Notes: generated by a model from the letters alone, not told the origin. DNA of 61,049 bases from Acidobacteriaceae bacterium (GCA_027311125.1 DAICZO010000307.1:1-61049), one strand, 5' to 3'. Numbered from the stretch's first letter, positions 37,662-47,996 are shown. A program made the numbers and translations.

Positions 37662-38420
37662 TCAGCGTCCCATCCATCCGCCATCGACGGTTAGTATGGT
37701 TCCGGTGACATAGTTGCTGGCAGCAGAACTGAGGAATAATGCGGCTCCAGCAAGGTCGCTTGGGTCACCCCATCGCCCGGCTGGGATCCGTTCGAGGATC
37801 TGACGATTGCGGGTCTCGTCAGCTTGCAGGGCTGAGGTGTTGTCTGTTCTGAAGTAGCCAGGAGCGATGGCGTTGACTTGAATGCCTTTTGCAGCCCATT
37901 CGTTGGCCAATGCCTTGGTGAGTTGGGCGACAGCTCCTTTGGATGCGGCATAGGCGGGGACACGGATGCCTCCCTGAAAGCTGAGCAAGGAGGCAATGTT
38001 TACTATCTTGCCCGAACCGCGTGGGATCATGTCGCGTGCAGCTAGTTGCGAGAGCTGGAAGACGCTGGTCAAGTTGACTTGCAGGACTTGCTGCCAGTCC
38101 TCGAGAGCGACGTCTTCGGCAGCCTCACGATGAATGGTGCCGGCGTTATTGATCAAGATATCGATGCGTCCAAACTTTGCGACTACCTGGCTGAAGAGGT
38201 CTGCGGCTCCACTGGTGGTGGACAGGTCTGCACGAAACGCTGCTGCGTCACCGCCGATCTTTTCCGCGGTCTCGGTTGCTGGGCGGCGGTTGCCGTGGAC
38301 GGCGACGGTTGCACCGGCCTGTGCCAGCGCCGTAGCAATGGCGGCACCCAGACCGCTGGCTGCACCGGTTATCAGGGCGACTTTGTTGGGGAGACGGAAG
38401 CTGTCAATTACGTTTAGCAT
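37662..38420 (-). CDS. kduD: SDR oxidoreductase, 2-deoxy-D-gluconate 3-dehydrogenase/KduD-like
   Basis: ITGAASGLGAAIATALAQAG, NNAGTIHREAAEDVALEDWQQVLQVNL, YAASKGAVAQLTKALANEWAAKGIQVNAIAPGYFRTDNT; adjacent to kduI. Confidence 0.88.
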   Translation of the reverse strand: MLNVIDSFRLPNKVALITGAASGLGAAIATALAQAGATVAVHGNRRPATETAEKIGGDAAAFRADLSTTSGAADLFSQVVAKFGRIDILINNAGTIHREAAEDVALEDWQQVLQVNLTSVFQLSQLAARDMIPRGSGKIVNIASLLSFQGGIRVPAYAASKGAVAQLTKALANEWAAKGIQVNAIAPGYFRTDNTSALQADETRNRQILERIPAGRWGDPSDLAGAALFLSSAASNYVTGTILTVDGGWMGR

Positions 38421-38505
38421 GGCAAACCCACTCTACCAGCCTGACAAAGAATCCGCACCACTCGCTATACTAATTGCGTAGCAGTTCCAGTTGAACAGGA
38501 GATTT

Positions 38506-39336
38506 ATGAGGCTGTATCAGATGGCGGATCAGATCCGCTACGGATTGATGAACACGGAAGAGTTGCGCGAGACCTTTCTGCTGGAAGATATGTTTGAGCC
38601 CGGTCAAATTGAGTGCGCGTATGTTGACCTGGATCGGACTGTGATTGGTGCAGCCGTACCGTTGCATGAGCCACTGACGCTGGAAGTCGAGTCAGAGTTG
38701 CGTGCGGATTACTTCCTTGAACGCCGTGAGTTGGGGGTGCTGAACGTCGGTGGAGCAGGATCGGTTACCGTGGACGGCAAGGTTTTCGACTTGGGTAAAT
38801 TGGACTGCTTGTATGTTGGGCGTAGCAGCAAACAGGTCAGTTTCGCCAGTGCAGACGCATCGGCACCGGCGTATTTCTACCTGCTCAGCTATCCTGCTCA
38901 TGCAGAGTATCCAACGGCAATGGTAAAGTTTGCGGACATGCAGGGGCTGGCCTTGGGATCAGTGGAGACATGCAATAAGCGAATCATCTATAAAGCGATC
39001 TACCGCGACGGTATCAAGAGTTGTCAGCTTGTGATGGGCTTTACGTTGCTGGAGGCTGGAAGCAACTGGAATACAATGCCACCGCATACTCATATGCGCC
39101 GATCAGAGGTTTATTTCTACTTTGATGTCGATCCTGCGCACCGTGTATTGCACTTGATGGGGCCACCGGATGCCACCAGTCACCTTATTGTGGCTGACAA
39201 AGAGGTAGTCGTGTCGCCTGGTTGGTCGATTCATGCGGGTGTTGGCACCAAGAACTACGCTTTTTGCTGGGGCATGGGCGGAGAGAATCAAGCCTACGAT
39301 GATATGGACGGCGTTACCATCGCCGAACTGAGATGA
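38506..39336 (+). CDS. kduI: 5-dehydro-4-deoxy-D-glucuronate isomerase
   Basis: SD AGGAG before ATG 38506; NTEELRETFLLEDMFEPGQIECAYVDLDRTVIGAAVP, NTMPPHTHMRRSEVYFYFD, GMGGENQAYDDMD. Confidence 0.96.
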   Translation: MRLYQMADQIRYGLMNTEELRETFLLEDMFEPGQIECAYVDLDRTVIGAAVPLHEPLTLEVESELRADYFLERRELGVLNVGGAGSVTVDGKVFDLGKLDCLYVGRSSKQVSFASADASAPAYFYLLSYPAHAEYPTAMVKFADMQGLALGSVETCNKRIIYKAIYRDGIKSCQLVMGFTLLEAGSNWNTMPPHTHMRRSEVYFYFDVDPAHRVLHLMGPPDATSHLIVADKEVVVSPGWSIHAGVGTKNYAFCWGMGGENQAYDDMDGVTIAELR

Positions 39337-40445
39337 AGCCAGGCAATACATCCGATACCGCGGGTCTTCGCCTGCGTCCGAAGCAGCAGTGCCGTTGGGA
39401 TGTGGTCAGCATGGGCGAAGTGATGCTTCGTTTTGATCCTGGTGAAGAGCGCACCACCACCACCCGGAATTTCCGCGTGTGGGAGGGTGGCGGTGAGTAC
39501 AACGTGGCGCGTGGACTGCGACGGTGCTTTGGCCAGCGCACGTCCATCGTAACCACACTCGCCGATAACTCCGTTGGCAGATTGCTGGAAGACCTGATGC
39601 TGCAGGGCGGGGTGGATCTGTCGCACCTGCGCTGGGTGGAGTACGACGGTATTGGTCGCGAGGCTCGCAACGGGATCTATTTTCTGGGACGAGGCTTCGG
39701 CAATCGTGGTGCGTTGGGCATGATGGACCGTGGCCACACGCCAATCTCGCAGCTAAAGCCTGGCCAGATTGACTGGGACCAAATCTTTGCCCAGGAAGGT
39801 ACTCGCTGGTTCCATACCGGTGGCGTGATGAGTTCACTTTCCGTGGATTCTCCGGCGGTGGTTAAGGAAGCAATGCAGTCCGCACGGCGTCATGGTGTGA
39901 TTGTTTCCTACGACTGCAACTATCGCCCGTCACTGTGGAAGCATGCAGGTGGACGACAGGCGGCCTGTAATGTGAATCGCGTCCTTGCCCCTTATGTGGA
40001 TGTGCTGTTCGGACATGAAGGCGATGTTGCCGCTACCCTAAGCGAGGCCTCACAAGGGCCACCGTGGCACGACCTTGACAGTTACACCGCTATGGCTCAC
40101 CGTGTTTGTGCGGAGTTTGCTGATATCAAGCTAATTGCGACGACGACAAGGCGTCCGAAGAGCGCCAATCGCAACGATTGGGCCGCCTTTGCTTATGCAG
40201 AAGGTCAACCTGTGCAGAGTATCGAGTTTCAGGATCTGGAGATCTTTGACCGAGTGGGTGGGGGAGATTCGTTTGCTGCAGGCCTCATCTATGGGTTGCT
40301 GGAGGGCAAGGGAATCCAATGGTCGCTCGACTGCGGGGTCGCGCATGGAGCATTGGCGATGACTACTCCGGGGGATAGCTCGATGGCCACGCTGACTGAG
40401 GTAGAACGTCTGATGCTTGGTGGTTCGGCGGCAGTTCAGCGGTAG
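39333..40445 (+). CDS. PfkB-family sugar kinase (likely 2-keto-3-deoxygluconate kinase)
   Basis: VVSMGEVMLRFDPGEERTT, EVFDRVGGGDSFAAGLIYGLL; ATGA-type overlap with kduI. Confidence 0.9.
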   Translation: MKPGNTSDTAGLRLRPKQQCRWDVVSMGEVMLRFDPGEERTTTTRNFRVWEGGGEYNVARGLRRCFGQRTSIVTTLADNSVGRLLEDLMLQGGVDLSHLRWVEYDGIGREARNGIYFLGRGFGNRGALGMMDRGHTPISQLKPGQIDWDQIFAQEGTRWFHTGGVMSSLSVDSPAVVKEAMQSARRHGVIVSYDCNYRPSLWKHAGGRQAACNVNRVLAPYVDVLFGHEGDVAATLSEASQGPPWHDLDSYTAMAHRVCAEFADIKLIATTTRRPKSANRNDWAAFAYAEGQPVQSIEFQDLEIFDRVGGGDSFAAGLIYGLLEGKGIQWSLDCGVAHGALAMTTPGDSSMATLTEVERLMLGGSAAVQR

Positions 40446-40477
40446 TCGCTATATAACAATCCATTGTTTGGAAGGAA

Positions 40478-41146
40478 TTGGATATGGAAAAGGCAGCAGT
40501 TTTATCGGCACTACGCAACATCGGCCTTGTACCTGTGTTGCGTGCGGAGAGTGCCAAGCAGGCGCTTGCTCTGGCTTCGGCTATTGCTGCGGGTGGGGTC
40601 ACTGTGTTGGAAGTGACGATGACGGTTCCCTGTGCGATTCAAGTGATGCGTAGTATTGCGGAGCAGCGCCCCGATATTCTGATTGGTGCGGGCACTGTGC
40701 TCGACCCCGAGACTGCCCGTATGTGCATTCTTGAGGGGGCGCAGTTTGTCGTCAGTCCGGCACTTAACGTGAAGACGATCGAGATGTGCCATCGTTATAG
40801 CGTGCCGGTGCTACCCGGTGCGCTTACTCCTACGGAGATTGTCACGGCATGGCAGGCTGGCGCAGATGTGGTGAAGGTATTTCCTGCCAGTGCCATGGGT
40901 GGGGCCAAGTATTTGAAGACGCTCAAAGCGCCGTTGCCACATATTGAGATGATTCCTACCGGTGGCGTTTCACTAGCTTCTGCTGCTGAGTTTCTTGCGG
41001 CCGGTGCGTTTGCGCTTGGTGTTGGTGCAGACCTAGTGGATGCGAAGGCGATGGCAGATGGTAAGCCCGAGATTGTTACTGAAAGTGCCAGACAATATCT
41101 GCATATCGTCCGCGAATTCCGCAGCAAAGTAGCGCTGGATGCTTAG
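40478..41146 (+). CDS. eda: Bifunctional 4-hydroxy-2-oxoglutarate/KDPG aldolase
   Basis: GLVPVLRAESAKQALALASAIAAGGVTVLEVTMT, IGAGTVLDPE, VVSPALN, PGALTPTEIVTAWQAGADVVKVFPAS, IPTGGVS. Confidence 0.95.
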   Translation: MDMEKAAVLSALRNIGLVPVLRAESAKQALALASAIAAGGVTVLEVTMTVPCAIQVMRSIAEQRPDILIGAGTVLDPETARMCILEGAQFVVSPALNVKTIEMCHRYSVPVLPGALTPTEIVTAWQAGADVVKVFPASAMGGAKYLKTLKAPLPHIEMIPTGGVSLASAAEFLAAGAFALGVGADLVDAKAMADGKPEIVTESARQYLHIVREFRSKVALDA

Positions 41147-41155
41147 TCGACTTTG

Positions 41156-42385
41156 TTAGAGCGCAGGTGTTCGCCTTATCCAGAGCAGAGGCTGCCGAAT
41201 AGGGAATGTCCGCTGTAATGTCAGATCGATCGGATCTGGATTCAAGGTCTTCCATAAGTCGATATACTCCGGTCGAGCGTAGGCACGTCCAGCTAATATT
41301 AGATTTGGCTGTCGTAGCGGCAGATCGTTGAAGTGGGTTGCATCTGCACGATACGGCCAGCGACCTCGGTCCTGCGTGAAAGGAAAGTGCCTAGCCACTG
41401 CGACGCGCATTCCAGGACCGTCCTGTAGTTCATGGTTCCACAAGCTTTCAAAGCGCGAAGTCAGTAACGAGCAGGCTCCAGCTAGCATATCCAGATTGAA
41501 CAACGAGTTGCGGTAGGGGTTGATGGTTGTAAGCTCATGTTGAAAGCTACCATCAGGCGAGATCTGCGCGCGAATGGTGACTGTTTTGAACTGGTGCTGG
41601 AGTATTGCCAGTCCGTTGTCCCCAGTCTTTGATGTTACAGGCAGGAGTCGTGTGATGGCTGCTGCCTGTAGCAGCCACGATGAACCATGGTGGTTCTTCT
41701 GATCGCGTGCCAAACCCGCAAGCCGACTGGTGGTCAGCCAGTCAAGATATGCAGCAAACCATGCATAGATCAAGTCGAGTTCAGCTTGATCAAGCCCTTC
41801 GTAGCGAGTGAGGTAGCTCATTGCCTGGGCTACCTCGGCTAGATGAACGGCTTCGATGACGCCTTCCAGACGGCTTGTAGGGTTGCCAGGAATCATCTGG
41901 CCATAGGAGAAGTTAGGAGTCATCCGCTGTTGTGGATCGATGAACCATGCGCGCAGGTGAGCGGCTGCATGGTCAGCGTAACGCGCCTCTCTGGTTAGTA
42001 TGTAGGCTGCCGTCAATGTGGGCAGTTGAATCGCCATCAGGAGCAAAGCGTCGCTATGAGCTTTGAAGGCCTTTGGATTCTCGACTCCTTCGTGGTAAAC
42101 GTATGGTCCCGAGGGAGCATTAGAGTCATGCCACCAGTCCGTTGCATCGGAGTAAAAATCATGTCTACCACCGGGACTGTGGGGGGAAGCGAAGGCAGTG
42201 AGCGTGACGGGTGCTTGTGTTAGATATTGTTCAGCTGCTTTTAGAATTCGGTCGTGGTCTATATTGGCCACATCGACGTGTGCCGCTGAGGTTGTGGATT
42301 GTGCGCTTGCTTTTTCTCGCAAGAGCGATGGCATCAACGAGGCTGCCATCATACCGCAACAAAATTGTCGTCGTGTCGATCGCAT
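41156..42385 (-). CDS. Alginate-lyase-superfamily protein (possible glucuronan/alginate lyase)
   Basis: RRQF Tat-like signal; DWWHDSNAPSGPYVYHEGVENPKAFKAHSDALLLMAIQLPTLTAAYILTREARYADHAAAHLRAWF typical of this superfamily. Confidence 0.82.
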   Translation of the reverse strand: MRSTRRQFCCGMMAASLMPSLLREKASAQSTTSAAHVDVANIDHDRILKAAEQYLTQAPVTLTAFASPHSPGGRHDFYSDATDWWHDSNAPSGPYVYHEGVENPKAFKAHSDALLLMAIQLPTLTAAYILTREARYADHAAAHLRAWFIDPQQRMTPNFSYGQMIPGNPTSRLEGVIEAVHLAEVAQAMSYLTRYEGLDQAELDLIYAWFAAYLDWLTTSRLAGLARDQKNHHGSSWLLQAAAITRLLPVTSKTGDNGLAILQHQFKTVTIRAQISPDGSFQHELTTINPYRNSLFNLDMLAGACSLLTSRFESLWNHELQDGPGMRVAVARHFPFTQDRGRWPYRADATHFNDLPLRQPNLILAGRAYARPEYIDLWKTLNPDPIDLTLQRTFPIRQPLLWIRRTPAL

Positions 42386-42453
42386 ATCGGCGCAAGACTA
42401 TCACGCTTCTGCATAGTTTGAGCAGCCGAGTTGAGGGGCGATAAGCTAGTTGA

Positions 42454-44703
42454 GTGAAAACCCTTACGGATAGCTTGAAGACTGTGGCCGTTGCGCTCCT
42501 GCTGGCTCTGCTTTGCAAGGATGCACTGGGGCAAGCGTACATGGCTCGGATATGCGTACAGGATCAGTCTGGCCGTGCTGTCGTTGGCGCACGTATTCAG
42601 GTAGTGGGTGATGTTGGTCAAGCGACTGAGAGCGACGGGTTTGGCTGCGCTAATTTCAAAGCTGATGTCACAAGTGCGTCGCGGGTCTTGATTACATCCA
42701 AAGGGTTTCAGGCAAGCGTAGTACAGATCGGTGTCTCTAGCCACATGGATGTGGTTTTGGTTCCGAACGCGGTGAGCCAAGTTGTTGAGGTGACGGCTGC
42801 TCGTGTTGCGTTGCCGGTTGATGCTACGGCCAGTAGTGTGCTCTGGCTGTCGCAACAGAAGATGGATGAAGCTGCTGGACTGTCGTTGGATGATGCGCTG
42901 CGTCAGGTGGCGGGGTTTCAACTGTTTCGTAGAACGAGTTCGTGGATTGCCAACCCTACCACGCAAGGGACTTCACTGCATGGCCTTGGCTCGACGGCGG
43001 CCAGTCGCACGCTGGTGATGAGTGATCAGGTGCCACTCAACGATGCTTTCGGCGGATGGATTCATTGGGATGAATCTCCAAAGCTAGCTGTGGCAGCAGT
43101 AGAACTTATGCGTGGCGGTGCTTCTGATCTCTATGGTTCCAGTGCCATCGGCGGTGTCATTGATGTGATTCCTGTGCTGCCTAAACGGCGAAGCTACGTT
43201 CTGGATGTTGCTGGTGCCAGTCACACGACGACTGATCTGAACGGATTGGTGACGGAATCGACTCGGCATGACGATGTACTCGCTGCTGCGTCCCTATTTC
43301 GCACGGATGGGTACATCCTGATTGATCCTGCTGTTCGCGGTCCGATTGATACTCCGTACAATGTGCACTCGCAGGCTGGGCGGGTTGAGTGGCATCATGT
43401 GCTCGGCGTTGGCGAAGATATCTTTCTGCGGGGCAATCTGCTGAATGAAGCGCGGAACAACGGCACACGTGTGCAGACCAACGGCACACGACTCTGGCGA
43501 TACGTCGCGGGTGGTGACTTGGCACTGCCTGCTTCAGGTCGGCTGCGCGTTCGATTCTATGGTGACAATCAGAGTTATCGACAAAGTTTTTCTGCGATCA
43601 GCGTAGATCGCTCCTCGGAGCGGTTGACTCGACTGCAGCGAGTTCCATCACAACAGGTAGGTGGCTCACTTCAATTGTCGGTGAGCCACCGGACACTTAC
43701 GTTTGTGGCAGGTGGTGACCTGACGGATACGCGAGCTACTGACGACGAGACACCCATCGTTAGTGGAGCTGCACAGCCGATACAAAGCACCAGTGCTCGC
43801 CAGAGACAGGGTGGCATCTATGGTGAAGTACTTTGGCAGCCAATGAACTGGTCCATTGCGTTTTCGTCACGATTCGATCGTTTCCACAGCTTCGATGCGC
43901 ATCAGGCGATCGGCATCGCAACGCCGATCAGTATGCCTGCTACCGATGAGTATGTATTCGATCCGCGGCTGGGAGTTGTTCGTAAGATTGGCAGCGGTAT
44001 TTCCCTGACGGCGGCGGTCTTCCGTGCGTTTCGCGGGCCTACGATGAATGAGCTGTATCGCACCGGTCAAGTAGGACAGCAGATAACCAAGGCCAACCCA
44101 AGCCTGCTGTCGGAACGAGCCACTGGTTGGGAGGCAGGCACACTCTTCACTGGGGATCGTACTGGCTCACTACGTGCCAGTTACTTCTGGACACAGGTGA
44201 ACCGTCCTATTGCTGCGACCACGTTGAGTTCAACAGCGACTACGCTGCTGGAGATGCGGGAGAACCTTGGTCAGCTCACCAGCAAGGGGACCGCGGTGGA
44301 AGGCGAGTGGAAGGCGAGCACTTGGCTCCAGCTGGATGCGGGGTACCAGTACGCGGACTCTACGATCACAAAGTTTCAGAGTGATCCGTTGTTGGTAGGG
44401 AAGTGGACTGCACAGGTGCCTCGCAACAGTGCCACAGCACAGTTGCGGATGGAGAGATCACGTCTTGGGGTGTTGCGACTGGATCTCCGCACGAGCGGTC
44501 AGCAATTTGATGATTCAGCGAACCAGTATCGCCTGGCTGGGTATGCCCAGATTGATCTCTATGCCGACCATCGTGTGAGCCAACATCTTCGAATCTACAC
44601 GTCTGTACAGAACCTGGGAGGCAACAGGTTGGAGGCGGGCCGTACTCCTGTGTTGACCCTTGGGGTTCCGCGCACCGCTTTGATCGGCCTCCGTATCCGC
44701 TAG
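42454..44703 (+). CDS. TonB-dependent receptor
   Basis: CarboxypepD_reg-like N-terminus, plug (TSLHGLGSTAASRTLVMSDQVPLNDAFGGWIHWDESP, ELMRGGASDLYGSSAIGGVIDV), beta-barrel C-terminus. Confidence 0.93.
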   Translation: MKTLTDSLKTVAVALLLALLCKDALGQAYMARICVQDQSGRAVVGARIQVVGDVGQATESDGFGCANFKADVTSASRVLITSKGFQASVVQIGVSSHMDVVLVPNAVSQVVEVTAARVALPVDATASSVLWLSQQKMDEAAGLSLDDALRQVAGFQLFRRTSSWIANPTTQGTSLHGLGSTAASRTLVMSDQVPLNDAFGGWIHWDESPKLAVAAVELMRGGASDLYGSSAIGGVIDVIPVLPKRRSYVLDVAGASHTTTDLNGLVTESTRHDDVLAAASLFRTDGYILIDPAVRGPIDTPYNVHSQAGRVEWHHVLGVGEDIFLRGNLLNEARNNGTRVQTNGTRLWRYVAGGDLALPASGRLRVRFYGDNQSYRQSFSAISVDRSSERLTRLQRVPSQQVGGSLQLSVSHRTLTFVAGGDLTDTRATDDETPIVSGAAQPIQSTSARQRQGGIYGEVLWQPMNWSIAFSSRFDRFHSFDAHQAIGIATPISMPATDEYVFDPRLGVVRKIGSGISLTAAVFRAFRGPTMNELYRTGQVGQQITKANPSLLSERATGWEAGTLFTGDRTGSLRASYFWTQVNRPIAATTLSSTATTLLEMRENLGQLTSKGTAVEGEWKASTWLQLDAGYQYADSTITKFQSDPLLVGKWTAQVPRNSATAQLRMERSRLGVLRLDLRTSGQQFDDSANQYRLAGYAQIDLYADHRVSQHLRIYTSVQNLGGNRLEAGRTPVLTLGVPRTALIGLRIR

Positions 44704-44707
44704 CATT

Positions 44708-46480
44708 TCAGCTACCTTGCTGATAGCACTTCAGTACTCCCTCTATGGTGACTACTCCCTCCAGCGTACCCCTTTGTGAACGATTGGATACTGGCAGTAT
44801 GGGCCAGCGAGAGAAGTGATGCAGCGCGGTATCGAGTGGAAGATCAGGGAAGATGACAGGAGTCCGCTCCTGCCCCAACAGGCTTTCGATGGAGATGTCC
44901 TCTTGGTCCGTATCGATACCAGACGTTAGGTCGTTTAGCTCGACTCCACGAGTGGCATACCAGCGCATGTCGCTACAGAGTATGAGCACCGTCTCTGGCA
45001 GACCTGAACCGAGAAGGGCACGAATCTCGACCACCCGCTTGTTGCCCGGAATTATCGGAACGGTCGTCGGTTCTATTGCGGCTTCAATGTGCAGGTTGCT
45101 CTCTTCACGCTGCTCCTCCATCGAGGGGAGGTCCAAACCGTCCTGGTGGGTAAAGATCTCGAAGATTGGGACAGGCTGCAGACTGCGTGCGAGCAGATAA
45201 GCGATTGTATTGGCGAGGATAACTGGAAGGATAATCGAGTAGTTACCACTGACCTCCAACACCATGAAGACCGAGGTGAGCGGTGCGCGCAGAAAAGCTG
45301 CGAACAAGACACCCATTCCAACTAAGGCATACGATCCGATCGAACCAGTCAAGTGGGGGAAGAAGACTTTTTCGAAAGTTCCTACAGTAGCACCCAGCAT
45401 AGCTCCGATGAAAAGCGTAGGCGCAAACATACCGCCGGGTGTGCCACTTGAAAACGAGAGAGTGGTTGCCAGTATCTTGAGCAAGGCCAGTGCCAGCAGT
45501 ACTTTCCAAGCAAATTGGGCATGCATAGCCTGATCGATGGCTGAATAGCCTGGCCCCATCACCTGCGGAAAGCCGAAGTACCCAATTCCTCCAACGAGCA
45601 ATCCTGCTATTGCTGGCTGGAACATTTGCGACTGTGCACCAAGGTTTCGTAGCCGAGGTCGCAGGTAGCCTAACGACTTGGCGAATACCAAAGATGCAAC
45701 TCCACCTACAAGCCCCAGAACCGCATATGCCAGCATTTCGCGCGGGTCGCGCAGCGTGACTGCCGGGATACGGAACATGGGCTCCGCACCCCAGAACCAA
45801 CGGGCTACTACCACGCTGGAGATGGCGGAGAGGACGATGGAGCCAAGAACGGCTGAACTCCATGTCCCGATGACCTCTTCAATAACAAACAGTATGGCCG
45901 AGATCGGAGCATTGAACGCGGCAGCCAGTCCGGCAGCAGCGCCTACAGGAGCGAAGATTCGGAGACGTTCGCGTGACAGGCCGATCTTCCTGCTGATCAG
46001 AGAGGCGACGCCTGCGCCAATCTGTAGTGAGGGGTCTTCCGGCCCCAAGGAGTGCCCTCCTCCAATGGCCAGTGCGGATAGCAGAAATTTGCCTACTACT
46101 GTACGAACCGAGATGTAGCCATTGTGAATGTAGAGGGCAGCTTTGGTTTGATTGACCCCGCTACCACGCACATTTGGAAAGACGTAGCGTGCCAGTACTG
46201 CAGTGATGAGGCCAGCAAGCGCCGGTACGATGATCAGGCGAACCTGTCCAGCACCAGGCGCGGAACCTAGTAGCAGCACGTTCAGCCACTCAATCGCCAT
46301 ACGGAAAGAGACCACAAGCAGGCCGGAGATGATGCCAATGAATATAGATAGCAGGAGGAACAGTCGTTCCTCACGGCCCGGAGCGATACGGCTAATCTCG
46401 GCTGATGATGGCAGTTCCAGTAAAAGAATACGACGTTTTGGTTTATCGCTATCTGGCTTATGGCTGGTTGGGAGCATCAT
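44708..46480 (-). CDS. ClC-type chloride channel/antiporter with C-terminal CBS region
   Basis: GGGHSLGPEDPSLQIGAGVAS, GAAAGLAAAFNAPISAILFVIEEV, FSSGTPGGMFAPTLFIGAMLGA. Confidence 0.95.
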   Translation of the reverse strand: MMLPTSHKPDSDKPKRRILLLELPSSAEISRIAPGREERLFLLLSIFIGIISGLLVVSFRMAIEWLNVLLLGSAPGAGQVRLIIVPALAGLITAVLARYVFPNVRGSGVNQTKAALYIHNGYISVRTVVGKFLLSALAIGGGHSLGPEDPSLQIGAGVASLISRKIGLSRERLRIFAPVGAAAGLAAAFNAPISAILFVIEEVIGTWSSAVLGSIVLSAISSVVVARWFWGAEPMFRIPAVTLRDPREMLAYAVLGLVGGVASLVFAKSLGYLRPRLRNLGAQSQMFQPAIAGLLVGGIGYFGFPQVMGPGYSAIDQAMHAQFAWKVLLALALLKILATTLSFSSGTPGGMFAPTLFIGAMLGATVGTFEKVFFPHLTGSIGSYALVGMGVLFAAFLRAPLTSVFMVLEVSGNYSIILPVILANTIAYLLARSLQPVPIFEIFTHQDGLDLPSMEEQREESNLHIEAAIEPTTVPIIPGNKRVVEIRALLGSGLPETVLILCSDMRWYATRGVELNDLTSGIDTDQEDISIESLLGQERTPVIFPDLPLDTALHHFSRWPILPVSNRSQRGTLEGVVTIEGVLKCYQQGS

Positions 46481-47697
46481 TTCAATACTCCCTCTGGCGA
46501 TCTGGACGTTAGCAGTAATAGTTGGTCGTCTCCGTTAGGCTCGCCACAGACCTCCTGTGTGATCTTTTCTGTTTGGAAGATGTTTTGAATTGCAGCATCC
46601 TGCTGTTGGAGATCACCGCGTAGTTTATTGATGACCGACCCGACGTGGCCGTTATTCCAGAGAGCGTCTGCCGGTTGGAGCGCCGCTACCGATGTTGCAT
46701 TATTCGCTACCTGTGCGTGGCAGGCCTTCAATCGGTTTTGAGCAGTTTGGATTGCCCCGACAATTCTTGCGAGGCGCTGGTTAGCAGGCAGGTCTGCACC
46801 CGGAAAAATCTGCAAAATACGTGCACTTTGGGATAACATCCGGCTCGAAACTGTCGACAAACTGCCGTCGTTGGTCATGGCATGACGGCGTGCAGCATCT
46901 TCAAGGTACCGACGCGCCGTGGAGTAATGACCCATGCGGAAGGCTAATTGACCAGCTGCTTCGTACGCTCGCCAGTCGGAGGGTTGCAGGTGTATAGCTT
47001 TTTCATACTGGGCCAGTGCCGCGTTATCATCTCCCGTTTCCAGCATCAACTTTGCTAGTTGGAGACGAGCTGATGTGTCCTCCGATGCATTTCCTGCCGC
47101 AATCAATAATTCTGCCTGGGCTTTGGCGTAGTCTTGTCGATCGAGCAGGTAGCGTATCAACTCCAATCTGACCTCTCGTCGCCGGACCGTCCCGTCCCCT
47201 TCCCAGGTACCGTAGATGGATGCACGATAGGAATGCACTGCATCGTCCGCGCGGCCCATTTTGGCCGAGAGTCTAGCCAGTTGAAGGTTCAGTAATCCGC
47301 TGCCAGGCTCGACTTCCCAGAGGTTCATAAAGTAGGAGTAGGCTTCTGCAGTGTTTCCGACATCACTCAAAGCCTCAGCAAGGAGCAATTGATATGACCG
47401 TTCCTCCGGAGCGTAGGCAAGTGCTGTTTGCAGATCCGTGACCGCTTGCGCGGGAAGGTGCGCCGATAAATCGCGTGCTCCTCGGTCGTACCAACGCTTG
47501 GCCAAATCAACACGATGGGAGGAAAACGAACGGAAAAGGAAGAGCGTTACAAAAAACAGCGCTATACAAACCACTGCAAGCATCAGAAAAAAAATGGAGT
47601 CGCGGACGATGAGCCGACGTCTTACTAAACGAGTTTCAAACTCTTGATTTATCATCCCGCGGATGTCATTCAGCCAATGTGTACAAAGTGTTATCAC
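46477..47697 (-). CDS. TPR-repeat protein with N-terminal TM segment
   Basis: SIFFLMLAVVCIALFFVTLFLF TM; repeated TPR-like helices; ATGA overlap with ClC; start uncertain. Confidence 0.78.
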   Translation of the reverse strand: MITLCTHWLNDIRGMINQEFETRLVRRRLIVRDSIFFLMLAVVCIALFFVTLFLFRSFSSHRVDLAKRWYDRGARDLSAHLPAQAVTDLQTALAYAPEERSYQLLLAEALSDVGNTAEAYSYFMNLWEVEPGSGLLNLQLARLSAKMGRADDAVHSYRASIYGTWEGDGTVRRREVRLELIRYLLDRQDYAKAQAELLIAAGNASEDTSARLQLAKLMLETGDDNAALAQYEKAIHLQPSDWRAYEAAGQLAFRMGHYSTARRYLEDAARRHAMTNDGSLSTVSSRMLSQSARILQIFPGADLPANQRLARIVGAIQTAQNRLKACHAQVANNATSVAALQPADALWNNGHVGSVINKLRGDLQQQDAAIQNIFQTEKITQEVCGEPNGDDQLLLLTSRSPEGVLK

Positions 47698-47791
47698 CTG
47701 ATGTCAGTGAGCAACGACATATGATGCCCAATCAGAACTGTGTCCCGCAATTGAGGCTTGAATATTTTGGGTACTGTCGGTGCTCAATTGG

Positions 47792-47866
47792 CGTCCCCGA
47801 TGGGATTCGAACCCATGTTATCGCCGTGAAAGGGCGGTGTCCTGGGCCGGGCTAGACGACAGGGAC
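47792..47866 (-). tRNA. tRNA-Glu (anticodon TTC at 47828-47830)
   Basis: Minus strand GTCCCTG...CCCTTTCACGGCGATAAC...TGGGTTCGAATCCCA...CGGGGACG; full cloverleaf. Confidence 0.96.
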
Positions 47867-47996
47867 GCATCAGTTGGAGAGTTTTTCGTGCGTATCTCCA
47901 ACTTCAACGCTATCAATATCGTTTCGGCGTGTCAAAGCATTGCGATGCGCGCAGATCACAAACTAAAGCTAAGATGGAGCGAGACCACCCCTCTCT

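Noticed and set aside
45243-45863. 206-aa minus-strand ORF inside the ClC gene
   Set aside because: Alternative frame of a strongly supported ClC channel.
47867-47996. preQ1 riboswitch in the leader of the queuosine-precursor transporter
   Set aside because: No recognisable preQ1-I/II consensus; only a simple 8-bp hairpin is visible.
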